A stretch of 64,000 nt of DNA, taken from assembly GCA_046351595.1 (NCBI GenBank), contig JAXLYE010000009.1, positions 62,001-126,000 of the forward strand, given 5' to 3'. A program made the position numbers and the translations under genes. Under the pieces are notes generated by a model that searched no databases, had not been told where the DNA came from, and was given only the letters and a program-made list of their open reading frames with translations. Below are positions 34,577 to 43,244 of this stretch, piece after piece. The first letter of the stretch is position 1. Each line of letters begins with the position of its first letter. Source of the DNA: JAXLYE01 sp046351595. Lineage in GTDB: Bacteria > Myxococcota_A > Polyangia > Palsa-1104 > JAEUJZ01.

Positions 34577-35389
34577 TCAGCGGCTGCGGGTCACGTAGAC
34601 GAGCAGGCTGCGGTCGGGCGAGCCGCCGTGCGGGTGGGCGCTGACGAGCAGATCGCGGCCGGGGCGCTCCAGGCGCAGGATCAGCTGGTCCGCGGCGCGG
34701 GCGGCGGTGCCGAAGCTGCCGTCGACGGCGAAGCCCTCGCTGCGGAGCTGGCTGACGGCGCTGGACAGGGCGTTGCTGGCGGGCGCATCGACCACGTACG
34801 AGACGATGGCATAGCCGGCGCCGGGCTCGCGCAGGTTGAAGCTGCGCAGCGAGCCGTGCGGGCGGGGCACGCCGGGCACGTCGCTGCCGGGGGCGTCCTG
34901 GCCGCGCGGCGGGGCGAGTACGCTGCGCGGCAGCGGCGCATCCGACCAGACCGCGAGGTAGTCCGTGAGCTCGCCGGACTGCTGCGCAAAGACCAGGCAG
35001 AGCGGCGCCAGGTGCAGGTAGTGCTGGCGCGTGGCCGCCATCTTCTGCAACAGCTCATCGCCGCTGCCGTCGACGGTGATGAGGACGCCGTAGTCCTCGC
35101 CGTCCTCGCGGTGCGCGGGCGCGGGCAGCCGCCCGGGGTGGCGGTCGCGGTAGCGCGCCTGGTAGCTGTCGAGGATCTGGCGCGGGGTTTCGGGCGCGCG
35201 ACCGCTGACGAGCTGCAGCGGGAAGCCGTTGAGCAGGAGCGGGCGCGGGCTGCTGTGTCCGAGCCCGCGCGGCACCGGCAGGTTGGGCTGCAGGAGGCGC
35301 AGCAGATCGACGATCTCGGCGCGCGCCGGCCGCGGCGACAGCACCGTATACAGAGTGAGGAAAAAGACGCAGGCGCGCAGGGTACGCAT
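34577..35389 (-). CDS. Exported protein of unknown function, last gene of the tad minus operon
   Basis: 270 residues from ATG 35389, two bases after the stop of the TadE-like gene, so almost certainly co-transcribed with it. A signal peptide (RACVFFLTLYTVLSPRPARA) precedes a soluble domain. Features include QILDSYQARYRDRHPGR, GVLITVDGSGDELLQKMAA, YAIVSYVVDAPASNAL and a C-terminal LVYVTRSR. I do not recognise the family. Its place in the operon suggests a periplasmic accessory of the pilus system. Confidence 0.7.
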   Translation of the reverse strand: MRTLRACVFFLTLYTVLSPRPARAEIVDLLRLLQPNLPVPRGLGHSSPRPLLLNGFPLQLVSGRAPETPRQILDSYQARYRDRHPGRLPAPAHREDGEDYGVLITVDGSGDELLQKMAATRQHYLHLAPLCLVFAQQSGELTDYLAVWSDAPLPRSVLAPPRGQDAPGSDVPGVPRPHGSLRSFNLREPGAGYAIVSYVVDAPASNALSSAVSQLRSEGFAVDGSFGTAARAADQLILRLERPGRDLLVSAHPHGGSPDRSLLVYVTRSR

Positions 35390-35391
35390 GG

Positions 35392-36087
35392 TCAGTAGAA
35401 GTTCGCGGCTTCGTCGAACGCGAAGACCAACAGGTCGACGTGCAGCTGGTCGCTGGGGCTCACCGCGCTGTCGGGCTCGTGGCAGATGAAGGCGGCGCTG
35501 CCGGGCAGCGCGGTCGTGGTATCGGGCATCATCTTGTCCGCGAGCGGCTTGAAGTAGTACGCCGCGACCGGCGCGCTGGTAGCGGACGCGGACCAGTTCG
35601 TATTGGTCAGGTCCTGGTGCTGCAAGAGATCCTCGGGGAAGGCGCCGCGCGCTTCGATCAGCTTGCTCAGGCCGGCCATGCTGGTGCCGATGCTGCTGAT
35701 GATGTCGCCGGCCTTGCTGACGTGCGAGAGCACGCTGGCGACGTCGCCGGTGTTGGTCGTGGTCTGCAGCTTGCCGTTGGCGTCGACGCTCTGCTGCAGG
35801 ATCTTGGTGATGGTGGAGTTTTTCAGAGCCCCGACGGCCTGGGCCGAAGCGGGGCTCTGCCACGGGCCGTTGAGCGAGGCGCTGCCGCCGCACAGGTTGC
35901 GCGCCGACTGCTGCGCGAGCAGCGACGCCGAGACCCGCGCCCTGGCCTTGGCCGAGCTGGTCGAGGCGAGCTTGCTCGCGGCCACCATCGACAGCACGCA
36001 CAGCGGCACGGTGAGCAGCAGGACCTCGACGACGGAGAACCCGGACTCACGGCGCCGCAATCCATGTCTTCTGGGAGTCTGCCGCAT
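35392..36087 (-). CDS. TadE/pseudopilin-like membrane protein
   Basis: 231 residues from ATG 36087, behind AAGGA. Basic residues are followed by RESGFSVVEVLLLTVPLCV, which has the prepilin form G|FxxxE (Glu at +5) and one membrane helix, as in TadE-type pseudopilins processed by TadV. The remaining 180 residues are periplasmic, Ser/Thr/Ala-rich, with few cysteines. Eleven bases downstream of the TadG-like gene. Likely a minor pilin or pilus-assembly pseudopilin. Confidence 0.72.
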   Translation of the reverse strand: MRQTPRRHGLRRRESGFSVVEVLLLTVPLCVLSMVAASKLASTSSAKARARVSASLLAQQSARNLCGGSASLNGPWQSPASAQAVGALKNSTITKILQQSVDANGKLQTTTNTGDVASVLSHVSKAGDIISSIGTSMAGLSKLIEARGAFPEDLLQHQDLTNTNWSASATSAPVAAYYFKPLADKMMPDTTTALPGSAAFICHEPDSAVSPSDQLHVDLLVFAFDEAANFY

Positions 36088-36098
36088 GAAGATTCCTT

Positions 36099-37469
36099 TC
36101 AGAACTGCCATTCCTTCTGGATTCCCAGAGCCAGCTCCTTCTGGAACTGATCGCCGATGGGACCGGTCTTGCCGCCGCAGTCCATGACCAGGCTGACGCG
36201 CGCCGGATCCGAGAAGCGGCAGGGCACGAGTCGCGCGCGCCAGGCCATGGTCCACAGGCTCTCCTGGCCGATGTCGGCGGTGGAGTAGTGCTCGGCGCAG
36301 GCCATGCCGAGCGGGCCGCCGGTGGGCAGCACGCTCGCGGGCTTCTTGCGCAGGGACTCGAGGTAGCGGATGGCGTAGCTGTCGCGCGGCTTGGACGGCA
36401 GCGTCATGGCGATGGAGGCCGTGCGCTGCGCCCAGCCGCTCGCGAGCTGCGGGATCATGCCGATGTTGCCGCAGTCGAGACGCGGCTGCGGCAGCGCCGG
36501 CGTATCGGCGGGCAGGATGGCCTTGACGCGGGTGTTGTAGTCGTCGCGCTTCTTGATGAACTGGTTGAGCGTGCCGGTCGGGAAGTCCTTGGCGGCCTGG
36601 CCGCTCGGCTTGCTCATCTTGAGCAGCTCGGGGTAGCTCTGGATCAGGCTGCACAGCGGCTTGGCGCCGGTCGGGACGTCGGCGCAGGTGATGTTGCCGC
36701 TGGCCGCCATCCACGCCCACGCATCGAGCGGGCCGCTGACCGTGTCCATCGACATCGCGACGTAGGCCAGCTCCCACCCCGCCTCGGCGTTGCACGCCTT
36801 GCGCTTGTCCTTGCCGGTCGGCGTGTCGGCCGGCACCATCTCGACTCCCAGCGATGAACAGGCGGCAGTGCCGTCCGGGGTTGGGAAGATCTGCGTCAGC
36901 GTCACCGAGTCGCCGGTCGACTGATACGCGGCGTGCTGCGCGGTCTGCGTCGCGACCGAGGTCGCCCACATCGGCCCGATGGTGTCCATGCCCGAGGCGA
37001 GCGTGCTGAGCGCGGTAATGAAGTCGCTGATCATGTGATCCTCGCGCCGCGAGTTGACCTCGGCCGCCAGGATGTGGTTGATGCAGGCGTCCGTGTACGT
37101 CTCCATGCCCTTGACCAGCATCATGGCGGCGCAGATGCTCGGGTTCTGGTTCCCGAGCTGCGCCGGCGTGATGTAGCGCGCGACCTGGCTCAAGGGATAC
37201 AGCACGGACTGCGCCATCAGCACGAAGGACTCGTAGTTCAGGGCGCGCGCCTTGACCGTGGCCGCGGCCAGCGCGGCGGAGTCCGCGGCGGTGCGGATGC
37301 GGATGTTCTCGTTGACGCGGCTGCCGACGACGGCGACGTATAAGAAGCCGGCGAGGATTGCGCCCAGCGCGATGAGGGTCAGCACCAGCACCGAGCCGGA
37401 CTCGCGCGGCGGTCGGCGACGGGCGCGGCGCTCTCTCCAGGTTGCGAAGGTGCGAAGGAGCCGGTTCAT
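36099..37469 (-). CDS. TadG-like pilus assembly protein
   Basis: 456 residues from ATG 37469, with GAGG six bases upstream. The N-terminus RESGSVLVLTLIALGAILAG is the Flp-assembly TadE/G-like membrane segment. It continues with VNENIRIRTAADSAALAAAT, the element that gives the family its signature. The large C-terminal region is exported, with about ten scattered cysteines (DACINH, ACSSLG, LDCGN, VMDCGGK). No von Willebrand domain is evident, unlike many TadG proteins. Probably anchors or guides the pilus at the inner membrane. Confidence 0.82.
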   Translation of the reverse strand: MNRLLRTFATWRERRARRRPPRESGSVLVLTLIALGAILAGFLYVAVVGSRVNENIRIRTAADSAALAAATVKARALNYESFVLMAQSVLYPLSQVARYITPAQLGNQNPSICAAMMLVKGMETYTDACINHILAAEVNSRREDHMISDFITALSTLASGMDTIGPMWATSVATQTAQHAAYQSTGDSVTLTQIFPTPDGTAACSSLGVEMVPADTPTGKDKRKACNAEAGWELAYVAMSMDTVSGPLDAWAWMAASGNITCADVPTGAKPLCSLIQSYPELLKMSKPSGQAAKDFPTGTLNQFIKKRDDYNTRVKAILPADTPALPQPRLDCGNIGMIPQLASGWAQRTASIAMTLPSKPRDSYAIRYLESLRKKPASVLPTGGPLGMACAEHYSTADIGQESLWTMAWRARLVPCRFSDPARVSLVMDCGGKTGPIGDQFQKELALGIQKEWQF

Positions 37470-37519
37470 GGGGGGCCTCACCGGTTCGATGCAAGGCGTA
37501 TTCCGGACCGCTGCGTTCT

Positions 37520-38092
37520 TCAGAAGTGCAAAAAGATTCCCTTCCGGTTCAGGTAGTAGCAGATCAGCGCCGAGGCGAGCATGAAGGGAGCCTGCGGCGT
37601 GCGGTCGACCATGCCGACCGGGACGAAGTGGCCCTTCTCGGTGCCCGGCGTCAGCGTGGTGCGGAGCCAGCGGCCCAGACCCCCGAAGTTCGCGCGCGCC
37701 GTGCCCTGGACGATCCAGCGCATGAACAGCCACAGGATCAAAAGGGACATGGACAGGAATACGACGTAGGCCGCGGGCATGAAGCCGATGCAGGCGGACA
37801 TCGCCATCAGCATCTTGATGTCGCCGGCGCCGACCTGCTTGCCGGCGACGGTGCGGTAGAACAAGAAGCCCAGCACGAACCACGCAAGGTACGCCAGTAC
37901 GCTGCCGAGCAGCGACGAGAAGCCGCCGTACGCGCCGTGCAGGATGAAGGCGACGAGCGCCGTCGGGAACGTCACCACGTTGAGGATCTTGCGGCGCCGC
38001 AGATCCGTCACCGTGGCCAGGATCAGGGCGACCAGCAGGAGGAAGCGGACCGCGGGGAAGGCGGGTGCGCTCACCAGTTCATAGGGGCTCAT
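37520..38092 (-). CDS. tadV: Prepilin peptidase TadV/CpaA (A24 family)
   Basis: 190 residues from ATG 38092. About six membrane helices and the two catalytic aspartates of A24 aspartic prepilin peptidases: Asp in TVTDLRRRKILN (about residue 30) and Asp in QVGAGDIKMLM (GxGD). It would process Flp and the TadE-like pseudopilins of this cluster. It sits between the secretin and TadG-like genes, with gaps of about 50 bases each side. Confidence 0.92.
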   Translation of the reverse strand: MSPYELVSAPAFPAVRFLLLVALILATVTDLRRRKILNVVTFPTALVAFILHGAYGGFSSLLGSVLAYLAWFVLGFLFYRTVAGKQVGAGDIKMLMAMSACIGFMPAAYVVFLSMSLLILWLFMRWIVQGTARANFGGLGRWLRTTLTPGTEKGHFVPVGMVDRTPQAPFMLASALICYYLNRKGIFLHF

Positions 38093-38144
38093 GGCGCTCC
38101 TTTCGCGGCGTGCGACCGACCGCGAGATGAGGACTCCGGCGGGA

Positions 38145-39407
38145 TCAGAACTCCCGCGAGATCGGGATCGCCGTCGGATCGTCGAAGGCGCGCAGCGCCC
38201 GCTCGATCTCCTGCTGCGCCCGCGGCGCGCTCTTCTCGACGACGGTCGGGGTGATGTAGACGACGCTGTAGGCCGACTCCGCGTCCTTGGCGTTGCTGCC
38301 GAACAGGTAGCCGAGGATGGGAATCCGGCTGAGCCAGGGCAGGCCGGTGCGCGTCTGCCCGGCCGCCTGGAAGTCGATGCCCGCCAGCATCATCGACTGC
38401 CCCAGCGGGATCTGCACGCTGGTGCGCACCTGCGACAGGGTGCGGCCCGGGATGCCGTCCTGCGTCACCGCGTTGTCCTTCTGGCTGATGTCCGCGATGA
38501 TGTCCAGCGACACCATGTCGCTGCCCGCCTGCAGGCGCGGCGTCATGGTCAGCTCGGCGCCGAAGAACATCTTCTCCAGCTGCCCGGCCCCGAGCGCGGC
38601 GGCGAGGCGGACCGGCAGCTCGCTGCCCTCGCGGTACACCGCCTTGGTCCCGTTCTCGGCGATGATCGTGTCGATGCGCTTGATGCGGATGTAGCCGTTG
38701 GCCTCGCTGAAGTCGAGGCTGGGCAGCAGGTTCGGCAGCACCGCCGACTGCGTCAGGGTGTCGGCGCCGAGCGCCAGCGCCTCGCCGGTCAGGGCCACGA
38801 TCTGGCCGCCGCTGACGCTCGCCGGGTAGCGCACGCCCAGGCGGTGGTTGAAGCGCCGCCGCACCGAGACGAAGTGCATGTCGAGCCGGATCATCACCGT
38901 GCGCTGCACCTGCGCCTGTGCCGTGACCACCAGATCCGTGACCTGGCCGTCGTAGCGGCGGAACAGGTCGCGCAGCGCGCGCAGCTCCTGGTCGTTCTTG
39001 ACCGAGCCCTCGGCGATGACCTGCATGCGGCTGGTGTGGATCTTCACGTCGGGGTAGGGCCGCAGGAGGACCTCAAGCTCGCTGGTGATGAACTTGGGAT
39101 CGCGGATGCCGACCAGGATCTCGACGACGCGGGTCTGCGGGCGGCCGCCGGCATCGAGGCGGAACAGGATGCGCGAGGCGCCGGCGCGCAGCGCCTTGAC
39201 CAGCACGCCCTTGCCGTCGCGCGAGATCGACGCCGACAGGATCTGCTGGTTCTCGATCGCGAACTCCTGCATCCCCTGGAACGCCAGCTCCTCGCCGACG
39301 ACCATGGTGAACTCCTCGACCTTGCCGTCGGCGCGCGCGCGGCCGAGCGCAAAGAGGAGTGCGAAGGTCAAGAGGATCGCCCGCAGGGCTCGCGGCAGGG
39401 GCGTCAT
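38145..39407 (-). CDS. cpaC: Tad secretin CpaC/RcpA
   Basis: 420 residues from ATG 39407, three bases after cpaB. The signal peptide ends at GRARA. N-terminal pilus-secretin domain (VGEELAFQGMQEFAIENQQI and LVKALRAGASRILFRL), a BON-like piece (DVKIHTSRMQVIAEGSVKN), then the secretin core with VRTSVQIPLGQSMMLAGIDF and PWLSRIPILGYLFGS. It forms the outer-membrane pore for the Flp pilus. Confidence 0.93.
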   Translation of the reverse strand: MTPLPRALRAILLTFALLFALGRARADGKVEEFTMVVGEELAFQGMQEFAIENQQILSASISRDGKGVLVKALRAGASRILFRLDAGGRPQTRVVEILVGIRDPKFITSELEVLLRPYPDVKIHTSRMQVIAEGSVKNDQELRALRDLFRRYDGQVTDLVVTAQAQVQRTVMIRLDMHFVSVRRRFNHRLGVRYPASVSGGQIVALTGEALALGADTLTQSAVLPNLLPSLDFSEANGYIRIKRIDTIIAENGTKAVYREGSELPVRLAAALGAGQLEKMFFGAELTMTPRLQAGSDMVSLDIIADISQKDNAVTQDGIPGRTLSQVRTSVQIPLGQSMMLAGIDFQAAGQTRTGLPWLSRIPILGYLFGSNAKDAESAYSVVYITPTVVEKSAPRAQQEIERALRAFDDPTAIPISREF

Positions 39408-39410
39408 GGC

Positions 39411-40385
39411 TCAGTTCCGTTCTCGCTTGTCAGCGTGGCTGCGCCGCTTCTCTTCCGGCTGCTCGGCGGCCGGCGCCTTGGCGCTGGCGCCGGCGCGCCC
39501 GGCCTCGGCGGCGGTCTGCTTGGTCGCGGACAAGAGCCCGGCCAGGCCGAAGGCGCTGCCGCCGCGCGCTCCGCCCGTACTCGCGCTGCCCTGCGCGCCG
39601 CCGGTCGCGCTCGCGCCCGCGCCCGGAGCCGCCGCGCCGGGCACGGTCCCCGGAGGCGCGCCGCCGTTGATCGTCGGCAGCGGCACCGGCGCGAAGGCCC
39701 CGAGCAGCGTCTGGAACGTCGCCGACGGCAGCTCGTGCTTCTCGATGTCCTCGCGGTTGCGCACGGCGAACGTCAGCGTCCCGTGCGCGCGTGCGAACAC
39801 CACCTGCTCCATCTGCTCCGGGGTCAGCGCCACCATCGCCACGTTCTGGATGATCTCGAGCACCTGGACGTGCTGGAGCAGCGTCATGGTCACGCTGCCG
39901 CGATCCGATCCGAGGTTGAAGTGGACCAGGACGTCGATGAAGTCACCGGGCGCCAAAAAGCGCGACTTGGCCAGGTGCTCGCCGACGGTAATCGGCGTGA
40001 GGCGCATCCCCTTGGCCAGGGTTTCGTTGACGCGCTCGCGCTCCGGCGGGTCAAACTCGGTCCAGAGCAGCGGCTGGTTCTGCCGGATGCGCTTGTAGAC
40101 CTTGCGACCGACGATCTTGTCCTGATCGGTGTTGGCGATGGCGCTGACATGGAGGTATGCGCGCGGGACCTCCTGGACGCCGAGGTTCTCGGGAGTGACA
40201 CGGTCACCCGCCTTGATCTCTTCCTTGGCGATGAGGACCGCGACCCGCGGTCCGCCCGAGCGCTCGACGAGCAGCTGCTGCTCGCGGAAATAAAGGAGCG
40301 CCATGGCCACCACCCCGCACAGGGCAGCCAAGCCAAGGCGCACGAGAGGCGTGCTCGGGGTGCCCTGAGATTCTTGCGTCGACAT
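39411..40385 (-). CDS. cpaB: Flp pilus assembly protein CpaB/RcpC
   Basis: 324 residues from ATG 40385, 21 bases after flp. One N-terminal helix (LGLAALCGVVAMALLYF) is followed by a SAF domain (VLIAKEEIKAGDRVTPENL and EVPRAYLH) and the RcpC/CpaB domain (LAPGDFIDVLVHF and VALTPEQMEQVVFARAHGTL). The C-terminal 85 residues are low-complexity Ala/Gly/Pro. It acts with the secretin in the periplasm, possibly binding glycan through the SAF fold. Confidence 0.92.
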   Translation of the reverse strand: MSTQESQGTPSTPLVRLGLAALCGVVAMALLYFREQQLLVERSGGPRVAVLIAKEEIKAGDRVTPENLGVQEVPRAYLHVSAIANTDQDKIVGRKVYKRIRQNQPLLWTEFDPPERERVNETLAKGMRLTPITVGEHLAKSRFLAPGDFIDVLVHFNLGSDRGSVTMTLLQHVQVLEIIQNVAMVALTPEQMEQVVFARAHGTLTFAVRNREDIEKHELPSATFQTLLGAFAPVPLPTINGGAPPGTVPGAAAPGAGASATGGAQGSASTGGARGGSAFGLAGLLSATKQTAAEAGRAGASAKAPAAEQPEEKRRSHADKRERN

Positions 40386-40406
40386 GCTGCACCCCGTGCT
40401 CTGTCA

Positions 40407-40595
40407 CTACCAGGCCATGTTCGGGGCGGCGGTCTGGTTCATCTGACCGGCGGCGGTCTTGGCGCCCATGTTCGAGCCGTCGTAGATGACCTTGCCGATG
40501 ACGAGGATCACGCCGATGGCGAGCAGGGTGAAGATGGCCTTCTCAGCGCCGGTGAAGCCGTCCTCGTCGCGAACGAAAGCGGTCAGGTTCTGCAT
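40407..40595 (-). CDS. flp: Flp-type major pilin
   Basis: 62 residues from ATG 40595, with AGGAG upstream. The leader ends in EDG and the mature protein begins FTGAE, the Flp prepilin site G|FxxxE. The hydrophobic helix continues AIFTLLAIGVILVIG and ends in a short Gly/Asn/Ala tail. First gene of the minus tad operon, the normal position of flp. Best candidate for the major pilin because its site is the most canonical of those in the window. Confidence 0.92.
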   Translation of the reverse strand: MQNLTAFVRDEDGFTGAEKAIFTLLAIGVILVIGKVIYDGSNMGAKTAAGQMNQTAAPNMAW

Positions 40596-40629
40596 CTGTC
40601 TCTCCTGGTCTGGGGTCTTTCCTGCCGGC

Positions 40630-40664
40630 CTTCGTGACCGGCTGTTTTCCCCTTCATCACGAAG
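40630..40664. promoter_or_regulatory. Inverted repeat in the flp leader
   Basis: CTTCGTGA (40630-40637) and TCACGAAG (40657-40664) are perfect inverted copies with 19 bases between them, 35-69 bases upstream of the flp start. It could be an operator for a dimeric regulator or a hairpin in the flp mRNA leader. Confidence 0.5.
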
Positions 40665-40866
40665 CGTGCCGAGTCAATTCGGAACCGGACCGTATTCCGG
40701 ATTCCTCCGGCCGCTCAGGAAGACCGAACAACACCTACCGCGGACTGACCCAGACCGACCCGGACTCAGCAGAAATACCGTCGGTGTGCGCGGTGTCGGC
40801 ACGATCCGTGTTTTCCTTGGCTCCGCTTGTCATTTCCAGCGCATTCCTGCGCTCTGGGAACGCTGC

Positions 40867-40882
40867 TCACGGAATTCCGTGA
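40867..40882. promoter_or_regulatory. 16-bp perfect palindrome, candidate operator
   Basis: TCACGGAATTCCGTGA is perfectly self-complementary over 16 bases and lies between divergent transcripts: 272 bases upstream of flp and 219 bases upstream of the gene at 41101. Uninterrupted dyads of this length in intergenic DNA are usually sites for dimeric repressors or activators. Confidence 0.55.
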
Positions 40883-41100
40883 TCGCCGAGAGGGACCGCG
40901 GGACGGCGGCTCTGTGAATCCGATTTGTATCTGTGCGCAGTGAACGATCTGCAGGGAAGCGCGCACGGATGGGCGCACAAACGTGCGCACAAGAATGGGG
41001 GGCCGCGGTGCAAGCCCCATCTTCTCTGTGCACACCGTCGGTGGACGCGGTGCTGCGCGGCGCGTACGGATCTTGCTGTCTGCGCTGGAGAGGATCCGTG

Positions 41101-42249
41101 ATGGCACACCTGCGGACACAGCAACCGCTCTATCAGGAAAAATCGCAGACGATGGTGACGCCGCTCGCGCAGGAGCTGCGAGAGCGGCTGGACTGGGCGC
41201 TGCCCGAGAGCGAGCCGGGGAGCTCCAAGGACGAGGGGACGCCGCCGGTGTGGGCCGAGCAGGACGAGCAGCCGGGAGACTCCGCGACGGGGCCGGCGGA
41301 GCGCCCGGGGCGCAGCCTGCCCGGCGTGCGCGCGCCGATCCGCACCCTGCGCGTGGTCTCGGGGGAGCCGAGCGGGAGCGCGCCGCCACCCGCCAGGCCG
41401 GCGCCGCCGCCGAGCCCGGCGCCGCGGCGTCGCACCTCGGAGAGCGGCCTGCGCGAGGCGAGCGAGCTAAAGGCGGAGCCGCCGGTCCCTGCGCTCAGGC
41501 CGCCGGCCGCGGCTGCGGTCCGTCCGAGCCCCGCCGAGAAGGCCGCGCCGGCGCGCGCAGCGGGCGAGGATCCGATCGATGCGGCCAGCACCAGCGACTG
41601 GGCTGCGGTGGTGACGAGCGCGCCGGCCCTGTCGCCGCGCGCGAACGCGCCCGAGCCCGAGCCCGAGCCTGCCTCCGCCGCGCCCGCGCCGAGCCCGGAG
41701 CCCGCCGCGCCGGCTGCGACGCCCGCCGCGCCGCCGCGTGAGAAGACGAGCCCGGCGCTCATCGCCGTGGCCTCGCTGATGGCGGTGGGCCTGCTCGGCG
41801 TGGCGCTGGGCGGAGAGTCGGTGCTGGGGCCCGCGCGCCGCTTGCCGCAGCGGCTCCTGGGCGCTCCGCAGGCTGCGGCCCCGGTCCCGGCCCCGGTCGC
41901 GAGCAGCGCGGCGCCTCTACAGGCTCCGGCTGCGGCCGCGGGCGCGCCGCTCGTGCGCGGCATGGTGATGGCGGCTGCGACCGCACCTGTGACCGCGCCC
42001 GCGTGCGTGCGCGACAGCTCACAGACCATCTCGTCCGGCGAGCGGGATCAGCTGCTCCTGGATGCGGTGCGCGCCTTCGAGAGGGGCAAGCAGGAGCGCG
42101 CGCAGGAGCTTTTGCAGCGCTACGTGCAGGAGGCGTGCGACAGCGCGACGCTGGAGGCGCTCGGCCTGCTCAATGCGCAGCTCAACATGCAAGCCAACAC
42201 GCAACCCAATAGGCAGCTCGCTCCGGCGGGCAAGGGCGGCAGCCGATGA
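41101..42249 (+). CDS. Pro/Ala-rich single-pass membrane protein, unknown
   Basis: 382 residues from ATG 41101, with a GGAGAGG ribosome-site-like sequence upstream; ATG 41152 is an alternative start. The N-terminal 220 residues are disordered Pro/Ala/Glu-rich. One membrane helix (ALIAVASLMAVGLLGVAL, about 221-238) is followed by a second Pro/Ala linker and a C-terminal helical part with a TPR-like unit (LLLDAVRAFERGKQERAQEL). It resembles tad/secretion accessory proteins that span from cytoplasm to periplasm. Its stop overlaps the next start (ATGA), so the two genes work together. No family recognised. Confidence 0.65.
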   Translation: MAHLRTQQPLYQEKSQTMVTPLAQELRERLDWALPESEPGSSKDEGTPPVWAEQDEQPGDSATGPAERPGRSLPGVRAPIRTLRVVSGEPSGSAPPPARPAPPPSPAPRRRTSESGLREASELKAEPPVPALRPPAAAAVRPSPAEKAAPARAAGEDPIDAASTSDWAAVVTSAPALSPRANAPEPEPEPASAAPAPSPEPAAPAATPAAPPREKTSPALIAVASLMAVGLLGVALGGESVLGPARRLPQRLLGAPQAAAPVPAPVASSAAPLQAPAAAAGAPLVRGMVMAAATAPVTAPACVRDSSQTISSGERDQLLLDAVRAFERGKQERAQELLQRYVQEACDSATLEALGLLNAQLNMQANTQPNRQLAPAGKGGSR

Positions 42250-43130
42250 CGGCGCGGACTCAATGGAACCGAGGGCTTCTGACCGTGCTCGCGTGCGCGG
42301 GGCTGTGGGGCGCGGGCTGCCGCTCGCTGCCGCAGGCCGGGGACCGCGCCAGCCAGGGCTACCTCGTCGAGGTGCGCTGCCACACTCCCGAGGGCGTCCC
42401 CATCGCCAACGTGCGCATCGCCAACCCCGAGAGCGGCGCCTCGGGCCTCACCGACGCGCGCGGCCTGCTGAGCTTCCGCCTGGAGGGCCACGAGGGGACC
42501 GAGGTGTCGCTGAAGGTCGAGTCGCTGCCCGACGGCATCGTGCTGGTCGACGAGAGCGCGCCGCAGCGCCTGATCCTCAAGAGCATCGCGGCGCCGTCGG
42601 CAGCCCCGGGCTCGTCGCCGCCCGCGGTGGCCGAGCGGCGCGGTCCGCTGATCCACGACATCCTGCTGCGCAAGAACAAGGAAACCTACGTCATCCTGGT
42701 CTCGACCGATGGCGTCCCCAACGTCCCGGTCAAGGCCAACGGCGTGCGCATCGGCCGGCTCAACTCGCGCGGCGCGGGCGCCTTCCGCCTGCAGGGCCAG
42801 CCGGGCGAGGAGCTGAAGGTGGTGCTCGACGACAGCAGCGGAGAGGTCAGCTACACCGGCGGCACCTACCAGCAGACCTTCACGCTGCCGCCGAGCAGCG
42901 CCATCCTGTCGTTCCACTCGAACATCACGCTGCTCGCGGACAACACCGTGACCACGGAGCCGCAGCGCCCGGTGATCACGTTCGAGGACCGCAAGCACAA
43001 GCGCTCACACGGCGGGCACCACCGTCGCCACCGCAGCAAGCCGGAGCCGGTCGCCGCGCCCGTCACCCCTGAGAAGCCCAAGGGCCCGGTCCAGGTCCCC
43101 TTCCGCGACATCGACCTGCAGAAGCGCTGA
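42246..43130 (+). CDS. Lipoprotein with carboxypeptidase-regulatory-like beta domains
   Basis: 294 residues from ATG 42246, overlapping the upstream stop by ATGA. A signal ending in GLWGAGC gives a lipobox. Two Ig-like units follow, of the kind often found in exported carboxypeptidase regulatory-like domains: RCHTPEGVPIANVRIANPES with DARGLLSFRLEG, and VPNVPVKANGVRIGRLNSRG with GAFRLQG. The C-terminus is His/Arg/Lys-rich. It is probably a periplasmic or surface partner of the preceding membrane protein. Function unknown. Confidence 0.68.
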   Translation: MTARTQWNRGLLTVLACAGLWGAGCRSLPQAGDRASQGYLVEVRCHTPEGVPIANVRIANPESGASGLTDARGLLSFRLEGHEGTEVSLKVESLPDGIVLVDESAPQRLILKSIAAPSAAPGSSPPAVAERRGPLIHDILLRKNKETYVILVSTDGVPNVPVKANGVRIGRLNSRGAGAFRLQGQPGEELKVVLDDSSGEVSYTGGTYQQTFTLPPSSAILSFHSNITLLADNTVTTEPQRPVITFEDRKHKRSHGGHHRRHRSKPEPVAAPVTPEKPKGPVQVPFRDIDLQKR

Positions 43131-43148
43131 CCCCAATACACAAAGTAC

Positions 43149-43234
43149 GGATCGGTGCGGGTCCTGTCGCCTGCGGGAATCCCGCCGCTTGCGCGTCGGG
43201 AGCCCTCCCTTCGGCGCCACCCGCACCTATCGGC
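43149..43234. repeat. 86-bp structured direct repeat, copy 1
   Basis: Identical over 86 bases to 43245-43330. Outer arms GGTGCGGGT (43154-43162) and ACCCGCACC (43219-43227) are perfectly complementary. They enclose two smaller hairpins, GCGGG-AAT-CCCGC (43173-43185) and GGGA-GCCC-TCCC (43198-43209). The predicted fold is therefore a branched structure resembling REP/BIME-type elements or a structured RNA. Confidence 0.9.
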
Positions 43235-43244
43235 AGCAGAGTAT

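Larger units (their letters stand above)
40596..41100. promoter_or_regulatory. Divergent regulatory region between flp operon and 41101-43130
   Basis: 505 bases without a gene. It is AT-richer than its surroundings and holds two symmetric elements (separate entries), plus GCGCACAA repeated at about 40973 and 40986. It must contain the promoters of the pilin operon and of the plus-strand pair. Confidence 0.6.

Noticed and set aside
38091..40637. Long plus-strand open frame of 848 codons opposite the tad secretin and CpaB genes
   Set aside because: Antisense shadow in high-GC DNA; the minus frames carry unmistakable family motifs.
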